A stretch of 64,000 nucleotides of DNA from Winogradskya humida (GCF_016862215.1 NZ_BOMN01000040.1:172639-236638); one strand, 5' to 3'; shown: positions 8,624-16,224, counted from the first letter of the stretch. The notes: generated from the letters alone by a model not told the origin. A program made the numbers and translations.

Positions 8624-9042
8624 GAAGCCAGCTCTTCGGGGTCGTCGATCGGGGCTGAGAGCGGCGGGGCCGGGGCCGTGGTGGTGGCGTTGGCCTCGTT
8701 CAGTTCGCCGTCGCGGCGGAGGTTCTCTACGGCTTCTTCGCTGCTGACGTGGCGGATGCCCTCGGGGGAGCTGCCTACGGTGGCGGCGATGAACGGGTCG
8801 GTCATGGGGTCCTCCAGGGTGGGGCGGCGGAGGCGGTGCATCAGGTGGGCCGCGCAGGCCGCGGTGAGCACAACGCCGAGGAGCCCGAGCCGCCCGCCGA
8901 AGATGATGAGGAGCGGCGACGCCGCCCACAACAGGATGACCGGCACCGGCCGGGGCCGGCTGATGCGGGCCATGCGGCGGGCGAACGCCGGGTCGTCGGC
9001 GTGGAGCCCGGCGACCATGGCGTCGAACGTGGACTCGGGCAC
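8620..9042 (-). CDS. DUF3040 membrane protein
   Basis: This 140-aa protein begins with the DUF3040 signature (a short helix, then LHADDPAFARRMAR), followed by two close hydrophobic segments (about residues 33-48 and 50-67). A hydrophilic C-terminal half of about 70 residues, rich in Ala, Pro and Glu, ends the protein. DUF3040 proteins are small actinobacterial membrane proteins of unknown function. The GTG at 9042 is the likely start. The gene is convergent with purC, and the two stop codons share CTAG. Confidence 0.8.
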   Translation of the reverse strand: MPESTFDAMVAGLHADDPAFARRMARISRPRPVPVILLWAASPLLIIFGGRLGLLGVVLTAACAAHLMHRLRRPTLEDPMTDPFIAATVGSSPEGIRHVSSEEAVENLRRDGELNEANATTTAPAPPLSAPIDDPEELAS

Positions 9043-9077
9043 AGGTTCGCGTTACCCGCACAGCGGCAGGGTTGAAA

Positions 9078-9251
9078 CTAGTGGACCAGGTCGCGGGGCC
9101 AAGCGGCCTTACTACCGCACGCGTCGCAGCCGAGCTGTTCGCCGCACTGCGCGCACCAGTCGTTGGTGCGGCGCAGATACCAGCCCAGGGCCACGCCTGC
9201 GAGCAGACCGGCCAACCCTATGAGCGCGGCCAGCGTGACGGCGCCGGTCAC
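9078..9251 (-). CDS. 57-aa membrane protein with CxxC-CxxC zinc-ribbon-like tail
   Basis: This small gene starts at a GTG (9251) that overlaps the stop of the upstream gene by 4 bp and ends at TAG 9078-9080. The product has one transmembrane segment (about residues 5-23), then WYLRRTNDWCAQCGEQLGCDACG, written here in two parts as WYLRRTNDW and CAQCGEQLGCDACG. The two CxxC pairs look like a treble-clef or zinc-ribbon knuckle facing the cytoplasm. Translational coupling and normal high-GC codon use argue that it is real. Function is unknown; a redox or metal-sensing partner of the neighbouring protein is possible. Confidence 0.75.
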   Translation of the reverse strand: MTGAVTLAALIGLAGLLAGVALGWYLRRTNDWCAQCGEQLGCDACGSKAAWPRDLVH

Positions 9252-9568
9252 CTGAAGCCGAGCAGTGCGGCGCCGTCGCCACCTGTCTTGGGGCGGCGGA
9301 ACGCGAGGGCGTTCTCCTGGCGGCGGTCGAGGGCGGGGTCCTCGTCGGCCCGGTAGGTGACATACGGCGCGGTGAACGTGTCCACGCCCGTGCCCATGTG
9401 GCTGCCGGGGCGGTAGGTGACGGTCACTGCCATGACCGAGGATGCCTCGATCACTCCGGCGCGCCAGCCGTTGCGGTAGACCCAGACGGGGTCCGCCTTG
9501 TGGTAGCTGTTCGCCGGCGCTACCTCGGCCGGGTCACGCTGCGGTGGGGCCATGCTCGGGGTCGACAT
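9248..9568 (-). CDS. Hypothetical protein of the DUF5753 locus
   Basis: This 106-aa cytoplasmic protein has no membrane segment. The centre (DPVWVYRNGWRAGVIEASS, VTVTYRPG, GTGVDTFTAPYVTYR) reads like a small beta-barrel domain. I recognise the general pattern from proteins that sit near Scr1-type regulators in Micromonosporaceae but know no function. A strong GGAGG precedes the ATG at 9568. It heads an operon with the 57-aa zinc-ribbon-like membrane protein and is divergent from the DUF5753 regulator, sharing the 306-bp palindrome-rich region. Confidence 0.7.
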   Translation of the reverse strand: MSTPSMAPPQRDPAEVAPANSYHKADPVWVYRNGWRAGVIEASSVMAVTVTYRPGSHMGTGVDTFTAPYVTYRADEDPALDRRQENALAFRRPKTGGDGAALLGFR

Positions 9569-9874
9569 CGAGAGCCTCCTGCTTCCGGGATCGACTCGGT
9601 CATCGGGTGGGTCCCTGAGCGGTCGCGCCGTGTGACCACCGGAATGGCCACACTTTTCAGCACTCTGCGTCAGCGCACCAACGACCGCCTGTCAGATATC
9701 ATGCTCGGGATCGAGTGCGTCCGCAAGGTCGGATGCACGTGCATCCGGCACGTGCGTCTGAATGAGAGGATGGCCGAACGTTCGGTTTTCCGCCGGACGA
9801 TCTCACCCTTAGGATGCAGTGGGCGACGGATCTGCAACTTGCAGGTTTGCGGGCAGTACGGGACAAGGAGCCAG
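9569..9874. promoter_or_regulatory. 306-bp divergent regulatory region with two perfect palindromes
   Basis: The gap between the hypothetical gene and the DUF5753 regulator holds two perfect palindromes: GGATGCACGTGCATCC at 9731-9746 and CCGAACGTTCGG at 9774-9785. A further GCACGTGC lies at 9748-9755. A TAGGAT at 9812-9817 is a candidate -10 for the regulator, which has an AAGGAG ribosome site before GTG 9875. The ATGCACGTGCAT core recurs at 11159-11170 before the DUF397 gene. Confidence 0.6.
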
Positions 9875-10765
9875 GTGAGCGCGGGTTCGCAGGACGAGGC
9901 GCCCAACAGCGGCCCCACCGTGCTCCGCATCCTGCTCGGTGCGCAGCTTCGCCGGCTTCGTGAAGGCAAGGCGATCAGCCGTGAGGATGCCGGCTACGAG
10001 ATCCGTGCCTCCGGCTCGAAGATCAGCCGCATGGAGCTCGGGCGCGTCAGCTTCAAGGAGCGCGACGTCGCCGACCTGCTGACGATGTACGACGTCAAGG
10101 ACTCGGCCGAGCGTGAGGCGCTGCTGGGCCTGGCCCGGCAGGCGAACAACCCCGGCTGGTGGCACCACTTCGGCGATGTCATGCCGTCGTGGTTCCAGTC
10201 CTATCTGGGCCTCGAAGCCGCGGCGTCGCTGATCCGGACGTACGAGATCCAGTTTGTGCCCGGCCTGTTGCAGACGCCGGAATATGCCCGCGCTGTGATC
10301 ATGCTCGGTCATGCCGGCGCCACCGCGGACGAGATCGACCGTCGCGTCGAGCTGCGCCGTCAGCGGCAGTTGCTGCTCGAGCGCACCGACCCGCCGCAGC
10401 TGTGGGCCGTCATCGACGAGGCCGTGCTGCGCCGCCCGATCGGCGGTTTCGACGTGATGCGCGGCCAGATCGAGGCGCTCATCGAGGCGTCCAAGAAGCC
10501 GAACGTCCGGCTCCAGATCATCCCGTTCCACATCGGCGGGCACGCCGCCGCGGGCGGGCCCTTCGCGATCCTGCGCTTCCCGGAGCCGGAGCTGCCCGAC
10601 GTGGTCTACGTCGAGCAGCTGACCAGCGGCATCTATCTGGACAAGCGGGACGACGTCGACCAGTACGCGATCGCCATGGAGCGCGTATGCATCGACGCCG
10701 ACCCGCCGAACCACACCCAGGAGATCCTCGGCAAGCTGCTGCACGAGATCGGCCGCCCCAACTGA
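9875..10765 (+). CDS. Scr1-family XRE regulator with DUF5753 domain
   Basis: This 296-aa DNA-binding protein starts at GTG 9875 behind AAGGAG; a much longer upstream frame lacks any such signal. An N-terminal XRE helix-turn-helix (LRRLREGKAISREDAGYEIRASGSKISRMELGR, positions about 20-55) is followed by the DUF5753 domain, with its landmarks YLGLEAAASLIRTYEIQFVPGLLQTPEYARAV, QRQLLLER and EQLTSGIYLDKRDDVD. In Streptomyces such proteins (Scr1, WhiJ, BldB-type systems) pair with small DUF397 proteins, and that partner lies convergently at 10850-11086. Ligand and regulon are unknown; autoregulation through the shared palindrome is inferred. Confidence 0.93.
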   Translation: MSAGSQDEAPNSGPTVLRILLGAQLRRLREGKAISREDAGYEIRASGSKISRMELGRVSFKERDVADLLTMYDVKDSAEREALLGLARQANNPGWWHHFGDVMPSWFQSYLGLEAAASLIRTYEIQFVPGLLQTPEYARAVIMLGHAGATADEIDRRVELRRQRQLLLERTDPPQLWAVIDEAVLRRPIGGFDVMRGQIEALIEASKKPNVRLQIIPFHIGGHAAAGGPFAILRFPEPELPDVVYVEQLTSGIYLDKRDDVDQYAIAMERVCIDADPPNHTQEILGKLLHEIGRPN

Positions 10766-10849
10766 GAGTGGCCGACCTGATCTTCGGTCGTGGCTCAGTA
10801 ACTTTCTGTATTTAATTCGCCCGGCTGTCACTCGGGTGGCTACAGAGAT

Positions 10850-11086
10850 TCACCCAAGCAGGTGGTCGAAGTCCCCATCGCGGACCCCACCGAGGAAAGC
10901 TTCGATCTCGGCCGGCGTGTAGATCAGGGCCGGGCCCTCCGGGTCGCGGGAGTTCCGCATCGCCACGCTGCCGTCCGGCAGGGTCGCGCACTCGACGCAG
11001 TTGCCGCTGGGGTTGCTGCGGCCACTCTTTTTCCAGCTCACATCTTGCAGCTGGCCGGCGGGCATGCCGTTGAAGATGCGCGTCAT
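10850..11086 (-). CDS. DUF397 protein, partner of the DUF5753 regulator
   Basis: The 78-aa protein carries the DUF397 hallmarks: SWKKSGRSNPSGNCVECATLPDG, then VAMRNSRDPEGPALIYTPAEIEAFL. DUF397 proteins work with XRE-DUF5753 regulators and are thought to modulate them. Here the gene is convergent with the regulator, whereas the pair often lies in one direction. The ATG at 11086 is preceded by a region with the same ATGCACGTGCAT palindrome found before the regulator gene, which supports a shared control circuit. Confidence 0.92.
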   Translation of the reverse strand: MTRIFNGMPAGQLQDVSWKKSGRSNPSGNCVECATLPDGSVAMRNSRDPEGPALIYTPAEIEAFLGGVRDGDFDHLLG

Positions 11087-11333
11087 TACTTGACTCCCTA
11101 ACGGTGAGACCGGTCCGGGGACCGGCGATGTGTGTCCCGCTGGCTACCTGCTGTGCAGATGCACGTGCATTTGGCCTTGCGTTCTCACATGATTGTGAGC
11201 ATGATAACGCACGTACCCCACCCCATGGGGATCACGGAGGGTGACATCTTTGCGTGACGGGTTGGTCGCGGAACGGCCCGTGCGGCCACTGACGCGGGGC
11301 TCTCTGGCGGGGGCGTCCGAGCGGAGGAAAGGT
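11087..11333. promoter_or_regulatory. DUF397 upstream region with palindromes
   Basis: The region holds ATGCACGTGCAT (11159-11170, a perfect 12-bp palindrome) and an inverted repeat CTCACA-TGAT-TGTGAG (11184-11199). The AT-rich core around 11185-11210 is a likely promoter. It would serve DUF397 on the minus strand and possibly the small gene at 11334 on the plus strand. Confidence 0.5.
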
Positions 11334-11588
11334 ATGTCTGTCCCGAACACCGGCCCGGAACTCTGGACCCTCACCGATAACGACGCTGTTGACGCGCAGA
11401 GACGTTGCAATCCGGCTCTCATCATTCGAGGCGAGCAACGCACCGACGGCATGAGAGCGGCTACCACCCGCGCGGCCACAGTGTCCCACCGGTTCGGAGG
11501 GGTGCGCTACGCATTGACCCGGAAGGATGGCTTCCGTCCGGGTCCGTCCCTTCCTGACGATGGCGGTGATTCCCACGCGCGTCACTGA
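11334..11588 (+). CDS. Small hypothetical protein (84 aa)
   Basis: The ATG at 11334 follows a strong GGAGG at good spacing, which is the main support. The product is hydrophilic, with no recognisable domain (starts MSVPNTGPELWTLTDNDAVD). The second half has poorer codon bias, and its last 62 bp overlap the next frame. It may be real or a chance frame with a good ribosome site. Confidence 0.35.
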   Translation: MSVPNTGPELWTLTDNDAVDAQRRCNPALIIRGEQRTDGMRAATTRAATVSHRFGGVRYALTRKDGFRPGPSLPDDGGDSHARH

Positions 11589-11940
11589 ACACGTCCATTG
11601 CGCCCGCACCCGCCGCCCCTCGGGCGTCGCAGGCCTGCGTGGCTGGTCAATAACGGCAACAGCGTTCCGCGGCGGCCGTCCGCAGGCCAGCCTCGCGGCA
11701 TGGCCGATCCACGTCTTCGAGGAGCACGACTACTGCTACGGAATCGGCCCGCTCGTCATGCGTCTCAAACGCGTCGAGTGGGGTAAGCCGATCCCGCACG
11801 AGGGCGACGTCTGGCTGGAGGTCGAGGGCACGGTTATCGACCCACGCACCGGCCGCCCGGGCCCTGTCCGTCAGGTCCTGGTGCGTGCCGGCCGCCTGCC
11901 GAATCCTCCGGCCCGGAAGCGTCCACGTTTACGGCCCTGA
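11527..11940 (+). CDS. Hypothetical protein of the DUF397 locus
   Basis: The C-terminal 80 residues (IHVFEEHDYCYGIGPLVMRLKRVEWGKPIPHEGDVW...) look like a genuine compact beta-rich domain, similar in style to small proteins found beside DUF5753/DUF397 pairs in Micromonosporaceae. The N-terminal 55 residues are dubious. No start in this frame has a good ribosome site, so the true beginning may be the ATG at 11560. Function is unknown. Confidence 0.5.
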   Translation: MASVRVRPFLTMAVIPTRVTEHVHCARTRRPSGVAGLRGWSITATAFRGGRPQASLAAWPIHVFEEHDYCYGIGPLVMRLKRVEWGKPIPHEGDVWLEVEGTVIDPRTGRPGPVRQVLVRAGRLPNPPARKRPRLRP

Positions 11941-11956
11941 CAACGTCATAGAAGAG

Positions 11957-11982
11957 GAGCGACGCCGGTTGCGGCGTCGCTC
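11957..11982 (+). terminator. Hairpin after the hypothetical gene
   Basis: A perfect 10-bp stem GAGCGACGCC / GGCGTCGCTC encloses a 6-nt loop, 17 bp after the stop at 11940. There is no T-tract, so it is a GC-rich hairpin of the kind common at actinobacterial gene ends. Confidence 0.6.
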
Positions 11983-12083
11983 AACGCGCGCCCCAGCGGT
12001 GCGCAGCCCGGATCCCGGCCGGGCGGTCCGGTTCCCCCGTGCTGGATCGCTCGGCCGGCCGGGTATTCGCAGAGACCCCGCAT

Positions 12084-12180
12084 CCCGACGCGGCAGCCAG
12101 ATGTCTGCGACAAAAGCCCGACGCGGCAGCCAGACGTCTGCGACGAGCCCGATGCGGCAGTCGGATATCTGCGACAAAAG
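12084..12180. repeat. Three tandem 31-33 bp imperfect repeats with internal palindromes
   Basis: Units run 12084-12116, 12117-12147 and 12148-12180. Each starts CCCGAYGCGGCAG and contains a palindromic core (CAGATGTCTG, CAGACGTCTG, CGGATATCTG) before TGCGAC. The units are directly abutting, so there are no spacers and this is not CRISPR. They could bind a protein or be an expanded intergenic repeat. Confidence 0.75.
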
Positions 12181-12383
12181 GATGAAGATCCAAATCTGGA
12201 TGTCGTGCCTGAGTGGTGGGTGCGGACCGCAACTCCCGTCGAGGCCGGGCCCGGCCGGCCAAGGCGCCGAGGGCGCCAGAACAGCCGCCCGCACCCTTCG
12301 TTCTGCGTGAGTTGGCCATCTCACCCCAGGCGTTCCACTCCCGCTTCGGGCACACGCCGATCTTGGCGCGCAAAAATGGAGGC

Positions 12384-13022
12384 ATGACCCTTCTCGGACT
12401 CGACGCCGATCAGCTGCTCTCCACCACGCGGGCAGTCCGCAAACGGCTCGACCTCGAACGCCCCGTCCCCGACGAGCTGATCCGTGAGTGCGTCGCCATG
12501 GCCCTGCAGGCGCCGTCCGGCTCGAACGTCGTGACCATGCGCTTCGTTGTGGTCCGCGACGAGGCGAAGCGTCAGGCCGTCGGTCAGGTCTACCGCGAGG
12601 TCTACGCCGGCTACAAGGCCTCGCCCTACTACCCGGGCCGCTCGACCGGGGACGCTGACCGCGATCGGGTTCAGGGCAGGGTCGCGAGCTCCGCCGACTT
12701 CCTGGGCGATCACATGGGCGACGCCCCGGTCCTGGTCCTCGGGTGCACAGCCGGCCCCGATCGAGCATCCGCGGAGGCCGGCCTCGGCAACATCCTCCCC
12801 GGCATGTGGAGCTTCATGCTCGCGGCGAGGGCTCGCGGCCTCGGCACAGCCTGGACCTCGATGCACCGCGCCCGCGAACGCGACGTAGCCGAGATCCTGG
12901 GCATCCCCTACGAAACCGTCGCGCAGGCCGTCCTCACCCCCCTCGCGTACACAAAAGGCACCACTTTCCACCCGGCCGAGCGCCCCGACCCAAACTCGGT
13001 CATCCACTGGGACTCGTGGTGA
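12384..13022 (+). CDS. Nitroreductase family protein
   Basis: The 212-aa FMN-dependent oxidoreductase starts at ATG 12384 behind GGAGG. The N-terminal TTRAVRKRLDLERPVPDELI segment and the ALQAPSGSNVVTMRFVVV segment are family landmarks for flavin binding. The C-terminal part (GLGTAWTSMH, followed by AEILGIPYETVAQAVLTPLAYTKG) matches the NfnB-like fold. The substrate cannot be told; members reduce nitro compounds, quinones or flavins with NAD(P)H. No operon partner is present. Confidence 0.88.
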   Translation: MTLLGLDADQLLSTTRAVRKRLDLERPVPDELIRECVAMALQAPSGSNVVTMRFVVVRDEAKRQAVGQVYREVYAGYKASPYYPGRSTGDADRDRVQGRVASSADFLGDHMGDAPVLVLGCTAGPDRASAEAGLGNILPGMWSFMLAARARGLGTAWTSMHRARERDVAEILGIPYETVAQAVLTPLAYTKGTTFHPAERPDPNSVIHWDSW

Positions 13023-13036
13023 GCAGCCCCGCCCCG

Positions 13037-13118
13037 AGGTGCCCGCCCCGAGGTGCCCGCCCCGGGGTGCCCGCTCCGGGGTGCCCGCTCCGGGGTGCCC
13101 GCTCCGGGGTGCCCGCCC
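13037..13118. repeat. 14-bp tandem repeat, about six copies
   Basis: The unit GGGTGCCCGCTCCG and its variant AGGTGCCCGCCCCG are repeated head to tail from 13037 to 13118, directly after the nitroreductase stop. Copies 3-5 are identical. Copy number is likely to vary between strains. Confidence 0.9.
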
Positions 13119-13144
13119 TAAGTTAAAGAACCCGTCTGGCCGGC

Positions 13145-13447
13145 TTAGAACAACGGCTGCGTCCCGGGATGCCACGTGCCTTTCCGGAGGTCATGCCACG
13201 CATACCCGAACGTGTCCTCATTGACGATCGAGTCCCACGACACCGACGACATCCACGGCCCCGTCTCATCCCGCAGCGCGCCCAGACTGACATTCCCAAG
13301 CAGAGCTCTGCCGGACGCGCTGAGGACGGCGTCAATCACAAATCCGTGGCAGTCCTGATCTGACGTCGACACGGAGATGAACACCGCGCCCGGGCATGCC
13401 ACCCTGACCGCACTCAGGGCGGCGTTCACGCATTGCGCGTCATCCAC
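13145..13447 (-). CDS. Hypothetical protein (100 aa)
   Basis: The protein starts at GTG 13447 (VDDAQCVNAALSAVRVACPG) and has a plausible alternating hydrophobic pattern (GAVFISVSTSDQDCHGFVIDAVL). It ends in SIVNEDTFGYAWHDLRKGTWHPG. No signal peptide or membrane segment is seen. I do not recognise the family. There is no clear ribosome site before the GTG. It is flanked by tandem repeats on both sides. Confidence 0.5.
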   Translation of the reverse strand: MDDAQCVNAALSAVRVACPGAVFISVSTSDQDCHGFVIDAVLSASGRALLGNVSLGALRDETGPWMSSVSWDSIVNEDTFGYAWHDLRKGTWHPGTQPLF

Positions 13448-13549
13448 CAGAAACCGGTCCTTCGGGCGGCATCGTTCACTGCTGCGGACGCGGGGACAAA
13501 GACCTGAGGCCGCGGTGGCCCGGCGAAGGGCCCGGCGGGCTGATCGGCG

Positions 13550-13591
13550 GGTCAGGGCTTGCAGGTCAGGGCTTGTGGGTCAGGGCTTGCG
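13550..13591. repeat. 14-bp tandem repeat (three copies) over the methyltransferase stop codon
   Basis: Units GGTCAGGGCTTGCA, GGTCAGGGCTTGTG and GGTCAGGGCTTGCG abut at 13550, 13564 and 13578. Each unit holds the complement of a TGA. The third unit contains the real stop of the methyltransferase (13580-13582). Because 14 is not a multiple of three, the TGAs fall in all three minus-strand frames. Confidence 0.9.
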
Positions 13592-14407
13592 GGCGACGCC
13601 GGCCCAGTAGTAGGTGGCTTCGGGGTTGTCGACCGGGGTGTCCGGGCGCCATGCCGAGGTCGGCACGATGCCCGGGGACAGGAGCTCCCAGTCGCCGAAG
13701 AAGCGCGCTACTTCGTCCTTGGTGCGCGCTACCAGGGTCATGCCTGCGCCTCGGGCTGCCGCCACCGCCTCGCCCACCGCTGCTGGGTTGAAGTCGGCGG
13801 TGGGGTGGGTGATTGCCAGGACGCTGCCTGAGGGGAGGGCGTCGCGGAGCTGGGCGACCAGGGTCCAGGGGTCGGCTTCGTCGGCGAGCAGCATCAGGAT
13901 CGCGATGAGGGTCAGGCCGACGGGCTGCTTCAGGTCGAGGTTTTCCTGGAGAACCTTTTCGGTCAAAATCGAGTCAGGGTCTCGGATATCCGCCGAGATG
14001 TACTCGGATCGGCCCTGCTCGCTGCTGACCATCAGTGCGCGGGCGTGCACGAGCACGATCGGGTCGTTGTCCACATAGACCACGCGGGTTTCGGGGGCGA
14101 GCCGCTGGGCGATCTCGTGCAGGTTGGGCCGGGTGGGGATGCCGGTGCCGATGTCCAGGAACTGGCGCAGGCCCTCCTCGGTGACCAGGTCGCGGGCGGC
14201 CCGGTGCACAAACTTGCGGTTTTCGGCGGCCATCGCGCGCAGCCCGGGGATCGCCTGCAACATCGCGTCACCGACCTGGCGGTCCGCGGCGAAGTTGTCC
14301 TTGCCGCCGAGCCAGTAGTCGTAGATGCGGGCCGAATGCGGCACCTTCGGGTTGACCCCGGGCGGCGCCGTCTCGGCAGGTGGGGACGCCTCGCTGTCGC
14401 TCGTCAT
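13580..14407 (-). CDS. SAM-dependent methyltransferase of the DUF574/Methyltransf_19 family
   Basis: The 275-aa protein has the family N-terminus (PHSARIYDYWLGGKDNFAADRQVGD), then the SAM-binding motif FLDIGTGIPTRPNLHE and the acidic motif VVYVDNDPIVLVHARAL. This family is expanded in actinomycetes, and its substrates are mostly unknown. The ATG at 14407 follows GGAGG. It is a single gene, followed directly by three repeats that carry spare stop codons. Confidence 0.92.
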   Translation of the reverse strand: MTSDSEASPPAETAPPGVNPKVPHSARIYDYWLGGKDNFAADRQVGDAMLQAIPGLRAMAAENRKFVHRAARDLVTEEGLRQFLDIGTGIPTRPNLHEIAQRLAPETRVVYVDNDPIVLVHARALMVSSEQGRSEYISADIRDPDSILTEKVLQENLDLKQPVGLTLIAILMLLADEADPWTLVAQLRDALPSGSVLAITHPTADFNPAAVGEAVAAARGAGMTLVARTKDEVARFFGDWELLSPGIVPTSAWRPDTPVDNPEATYYWAGVARKP

Positions 14408-14619
14408 GCCGACCGCCTCCGCTGATCTGCTCGAAATCGTGAGGGGCCGACCCGGAAATCGCGAGGATGCCCCGAAGCAAGGGGATCAGCGTAGCGCTCG
14501 AAGATGATCAATTTCAGCCGTGTCGCCCGGCGGGACGGGAGGCGTGGACGCATCCCCGCATATCGGGTACACCCGGTCCCGACGTCACGGAATCAAGCGC
14601 GGGGTGGGCTCGGCGCGGG

Positions 14620-16224
14620 TCAGGCGGCGTTTGCGCCGTTGCGGTAGGAGCGGTGGCGGCCGTCGAGGTGTTTGCCGGCCACCACCCGGTCGCGGCCGGC
14701 GTGCTTGGCTACGTAGAGGTTGCGGTCCGCGATGGACAGCAGGGCGGCCTGCGACGCGGTGTTCGTGTCGGTCAGCCCCGCGACCCCGATGCTCACGGTG
14801 ATCGGCATGCCGTGGGTCAGCTCGGACCAGTCGTAGGAGGAGATCGCGACGCGGATGCCGTCGAGGTGCTCGCCGGCCGTGGGCCCGGTGATCCCGGGGA
14901 GTGCGAGCAGGAACTCCTCGCCACCCATTCGGGCGACGAAGCCGTCCGGCGACACGGCTGCGAGCTCCGTCTCGAGGATCTTGGCCACCTGGATCAGCAC
15001 CTGGTCGCCGATGTTGTGGGAGAGCTGGTCGTTCACCCGTTTGAAGTGGTCGAGGTCGACGATGGCCACGGTCAGGCCGACGCACTGCTCGACCATCCCG
15101 GGCAGCTGCTCGTCGAGGTAGCGGCGGTTGCGCAGGCCGGTCAGCGGGTCGCGGCGGGCCTGCTCGCGGAAGCGTTCGGCCTCCTGGCGGGCCTCGGCCG
15201 TCTCGAACATCGCCTGCCGGGTGCGGGCCTGTGCCTCTCGCTGCGACGAGTGCAGGGCGTGGTGGGCGGCAAAGAAGATCTTGTGAACGGCGAAGGCCTC
15301 GGCGAACTCGCCACGCGCCGCGTGCAGTTCGGCCTGTTCCTGATGTACGCGGACCAGCACATCCCCGAGCCCCCGCGAGACGCACAGCTCCCGGGACTTG
15401 TCGAGGCTGTCCTGCGCACGATCGGTGGCGCCCAGGAACCGCTGCGCACGGGCGAGCGTGAGCTTGTACTCGGCGAGCGCGTCGGCGTCCTCGTACCTAC
15501 CGAGCTCGTGCCTGCGTACGGCTTCCAGCAGAAGTTTCTCGGCTTCTGAGTAGTTGCCGTTCTCGATCTCGATGGCGCCGATCGTGTCCAGGCCGGCCGG
15601 GTCCAGCTCGAGCCCGTGCTCCAGGGCGATCAGCTGGAGCTGGTTGGTCACCGCCTGGGCGCGTTCGTGTTCACCGGCGGCGTGCTCGGTGTACGCGTAG
15701 TTGTTGAGCACTCCGAGAAGCAGATGCGGTTCGCCGAGGTCGGTGGCGAGCTCCTCGGTCTGCTCGTACCGGGCACGGGCGGCGTCCATCGAACCGGCCA
15801 GCCCGAGCGCGTCGGCGAGCTTGGTGCGGTGCCAGACGTGCATGTACGCCGTCGCACTCCCGTCCAGCAGCTCGACCGCGAGCACGGCGTGTTCCAGGCA
15901 TTGCGCGGCGTCGCCGAGGTGGCGGTGGATGTTGGACCAGACGAGGTGGGTGCGGGCCTGCAGGACGCGGTCGTCGTGCTCGGCGGCCCAGCGGTGCAGG
16001 GCCCAGATCTGGCGGGCGGCGGCGGCGACGTCACCCATGCGCATCAGCATGTTCGCCTGGCAGAGCCGGGCGCGGGTGATCAGCCGCTCGTCGCCGAGGG
16101 CACGGGCCTGGCGCTCGTACGCGGTCGCGGTGTCGTACGACGAATCCGCGGCCCAGACGTACTGGTCCTCGAGCTCGGTAAGGGCAGCGGACAGCTGTTC
16201 GGCGTCGGTCAAGCGCCCCTGCAT
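14620..16224 (-). CDS. TPR-GGDEF diguanylate cyclase
   Basis: The 534-aa cytoplasmic protein starts at ATG 16224, with GAGGAG 7-8 nt before it; longer frames lack such a signal. Residues about 10-350 are tetratricopeptide-like helical pairs, followed by a short coiled coil. The C-terminal 170 residues form a GGDEF domain: RRDPLTGLRNRRYLDEQ, VDLDHFKRVND and the active-site RMGGEEF. The GGEEF is intact, so it should make cyclic di-GMP. No RxxD inhibitory site lies before it. There is no membrane segment, so the TPR part probably receives a protein signal. Confidence 0.92.
   Translation of the reverse strand: MQGRLTDAEQLSAALTELEDQYVWAADSSYDTATAYERQARALGDERLITRARLCQANMLMRMGDVAAAARQIWALHRWAAEHDDRVLQARTHLVWSNIHRHLGDAAQCLEHAVLAVELLDGSATAYMHVWHRTKLADALGLAGSMDAARARYEQTEELATDLGEPHLLLGVLNNYAYTEHAAGEHERAQAVTNQLQLIALEHGLELDPAGLDTIGAIEIENGNYSEAEKLLLEAVRRHELGRYEDADALAEYKLTLARAQRFLGATDRAQDSLDKSRELCVSRGLGDVLVRVHQEQAELHAARGEFAEAFAVHKIFFAAHHALHSSQREAQARTRQAMFETAEARQEAERFREQARRDPLTGLRNRRYLDEQLPGMVEQCVGLTVAIVDLDHFKRVNDQLSHNIGDQVLIQVAKILETELAAVSPDGFVARMGGEEFLLALPGITGPTAGEHLDGIRVAISSYDWSELTHGMPITVSIGVAGLTDTNTASQAALLSIADRNLYVAKHAGRDRVVAGKHLDGRHRSYRNGANAA

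Larger units (their letters stand above)
11941..12383. other. 443-bp non-coding stretch with hairpin and 33-bp repeats
   Basis: No convincing gene is seen here. The stretch contains a 10-bp stem hairpin just after the upstream gene, three imperfect 31-33 bp direct repeats, a short inverted repeat ATCCA-AATC-TGGAT at 12188-12201, and the Shine-Dalgarno of the nitroreductase gene. Several frames are open on both strands but show no ordinary protein pattern. Confidence 0.6.

Noticed and set aside
9398..9874. Long N-terminal extension of the DUF5753 regulator
   Set aside because: It has no homology pattern and would run through the divergent promoter; GTG 9875 has a Shine-Dalgarno.
12084..12180. 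CRISPR-like repeat array
   Set aside because: Repeats abut without spacers, are only three and vary in length; no cas gene is in the window.
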